Source: Clostridia bacterium
GTDB taxonomy: Bacteria > Bacillota > Clostridia > Oscillospirales > CAG-272
Assembly (NCBI GenBank): GCA_029010655.1
Contig: JAQXKW010000179.1
Location: 1-5,444, forward strand
Length of the DNA stretch: 5,444 nt
Reading direction: 5' to 3'
Shown: positions 5,266-5,444 of the stretch, piece by piece
How the letters are laid out: each line of letters opens with the position of its first letter
Numbering within the stretch: the first letter of the stretch is position 1
The notes under the pieces: model-generated
What the model was told of the DNA's origin: nothing
Databases searched by the model: none
What the model saw: the letters and a program-made list of their open reading frames with translations, nothing else
Position numbers and translations under genes: made by a program

Positions 5266-5444
5266 ATGAACAAGACACAGCTTATTGATGCAGTAGCAGC
5301 GAAAACCGGACTGAAGAAGAAGGACGCTGATGCAGCAGTAGCAGCAGTTCTCGACGCAGTAGCAGAAGCACTCGCAGCAGGCGAGAAGGTTCAGCTCATC
5401 GGCTTCGGCACATTCGAAGTTAAAGAGAGAGCTGCACGCACCGG
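5266..5444 (+). CDS. hup: HU-family nucleoid DNA-binding protein, N-terminal part (3' truncated by window)
   Basis: HU is a small dimeric histone-like protein that bends and compacts DNA throughout the nucleoid. The visible 59 complete codons, of about 90 expected, begin MNKTQLIDAVAAKTGLKKKD, matching the two-helix dimerisation region. They continue through an alanine-rich helix to EKVQLIGFGTFEVKERAART (40-59), which contains the GFGTFEVRERAARTG-type signature at the base of the DNA-binding arms. The arm tips (RNP region) lie beyond the window. Codon use is sharply biased: 12 of 15 alanines are GCA and none is GCC, while the upstream genes mix GCA, GCC and GCG; this fits high expression. The gene has its own promoter and leader and is probably a separate transcription unit from the flippase operon. 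Confidence 0.96.
   Translation, partial: MNKTQLIDAVAAKTGLKKKDADAAVAAVLDAVAEALAAGEKVQLIGFGTFEVKERAART

Noticed and set aside
4896..5273. Minus-strand open frame crossing the flippase end and the HU promoter region
   Set aside because: It would span a strong + strand promoter and A-tract array; its product is a Phe/Ser/Leu-rich string produced by reading A-tracts in reverse.
5278..5400. GCAGTAGCAGCAG-like repetitive stretch in the HU gene, considered as a DNA repeat
   Set aside because: It follows from an alanine/valine-rich helix encoded almost entirely with GCA and GTA codons, so it is codon bias rather than an independent repeat.
1..5444. Search for a novel defence, mobile or RNA-based system
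   Set aside because: All coding space is accounted for by recognisable housekeeping families; no integrase, transposase, toxin-antitoxin pair, retron, CRISPR repeat or large structured RNA was seen.

Overview
The window reads as ordinary chromosome of an anaerobic, low-to-moderate GC Firmicute, most likely a Clostridia member of the Ruminococcaceae/Oscillospiraceae kind. The main grounds are the relA-dtd-hemZ gene order, a HemZ-type radical SAM protein, a SpoVB-like MOP-family flippase and a clostridial-type uridine-kinase-like protein. This placement is inference from gene content and protein style; no rRNA or other phylogenetic marker is present. All genes lie on the + strand. No mobile element, CRISPR array, tRNA or rRNA was found.

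Layout: 1-419 is the 3' end of a long RelA/SpoT homologue, covering the cysteine/zinc-finger-like motif and the ACT domain. A 68-bp gap with a small hairpin leads to dtd (488-952), a D-aminoacyl-tRNA deacylase. dtd overlaps hemZ (949-2427) by ATGA. Six bases after the hemZ stop, and in the same frame, comes a uridine-kinase-like P-loop kinase (2434-3333). A 92-bp gap with two hairpins precedes a 14-helix-type MOP/SpoVB-like flippase (about 3426-5072). The tight spacing, and the lack of any convincing promoter in the gaps, suggest one transcription unit from relA through the flippase.

At 5073-5265 lies a separate AT-rich control region. About seven A-tracts are spaced near one helical turn apart, which predicts intrinsically curved DNA. 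They run into a near-consensus promoter (TTGCCA, 17 bp, TATAAT with extended -10), followed by a 10-bp tandem repeat at the predicted start point and a good ribosome binding site. These drive an HU-family nucleoid protein (5266 onward, cut off by the window end) with the strongly biased codons of a highly expressed gene.

The operon combines stringent response (RelA), translation quality control (Dtd), a heme-type radical SAM enzyme, a nucleoside-kinase-like enzyme and a lipid-linked-sugar flippase. These are housekeeping functions rather than one recognisable pathway. I found no convincing novel multi-gene system. The items most worth a second look are the phased A-tracts ahead of HU, the altered active-site motif in Dtd (PNFTL in place of SQFTL), and a minus-strand terminator-like hairpin between the kinase and the flippase.
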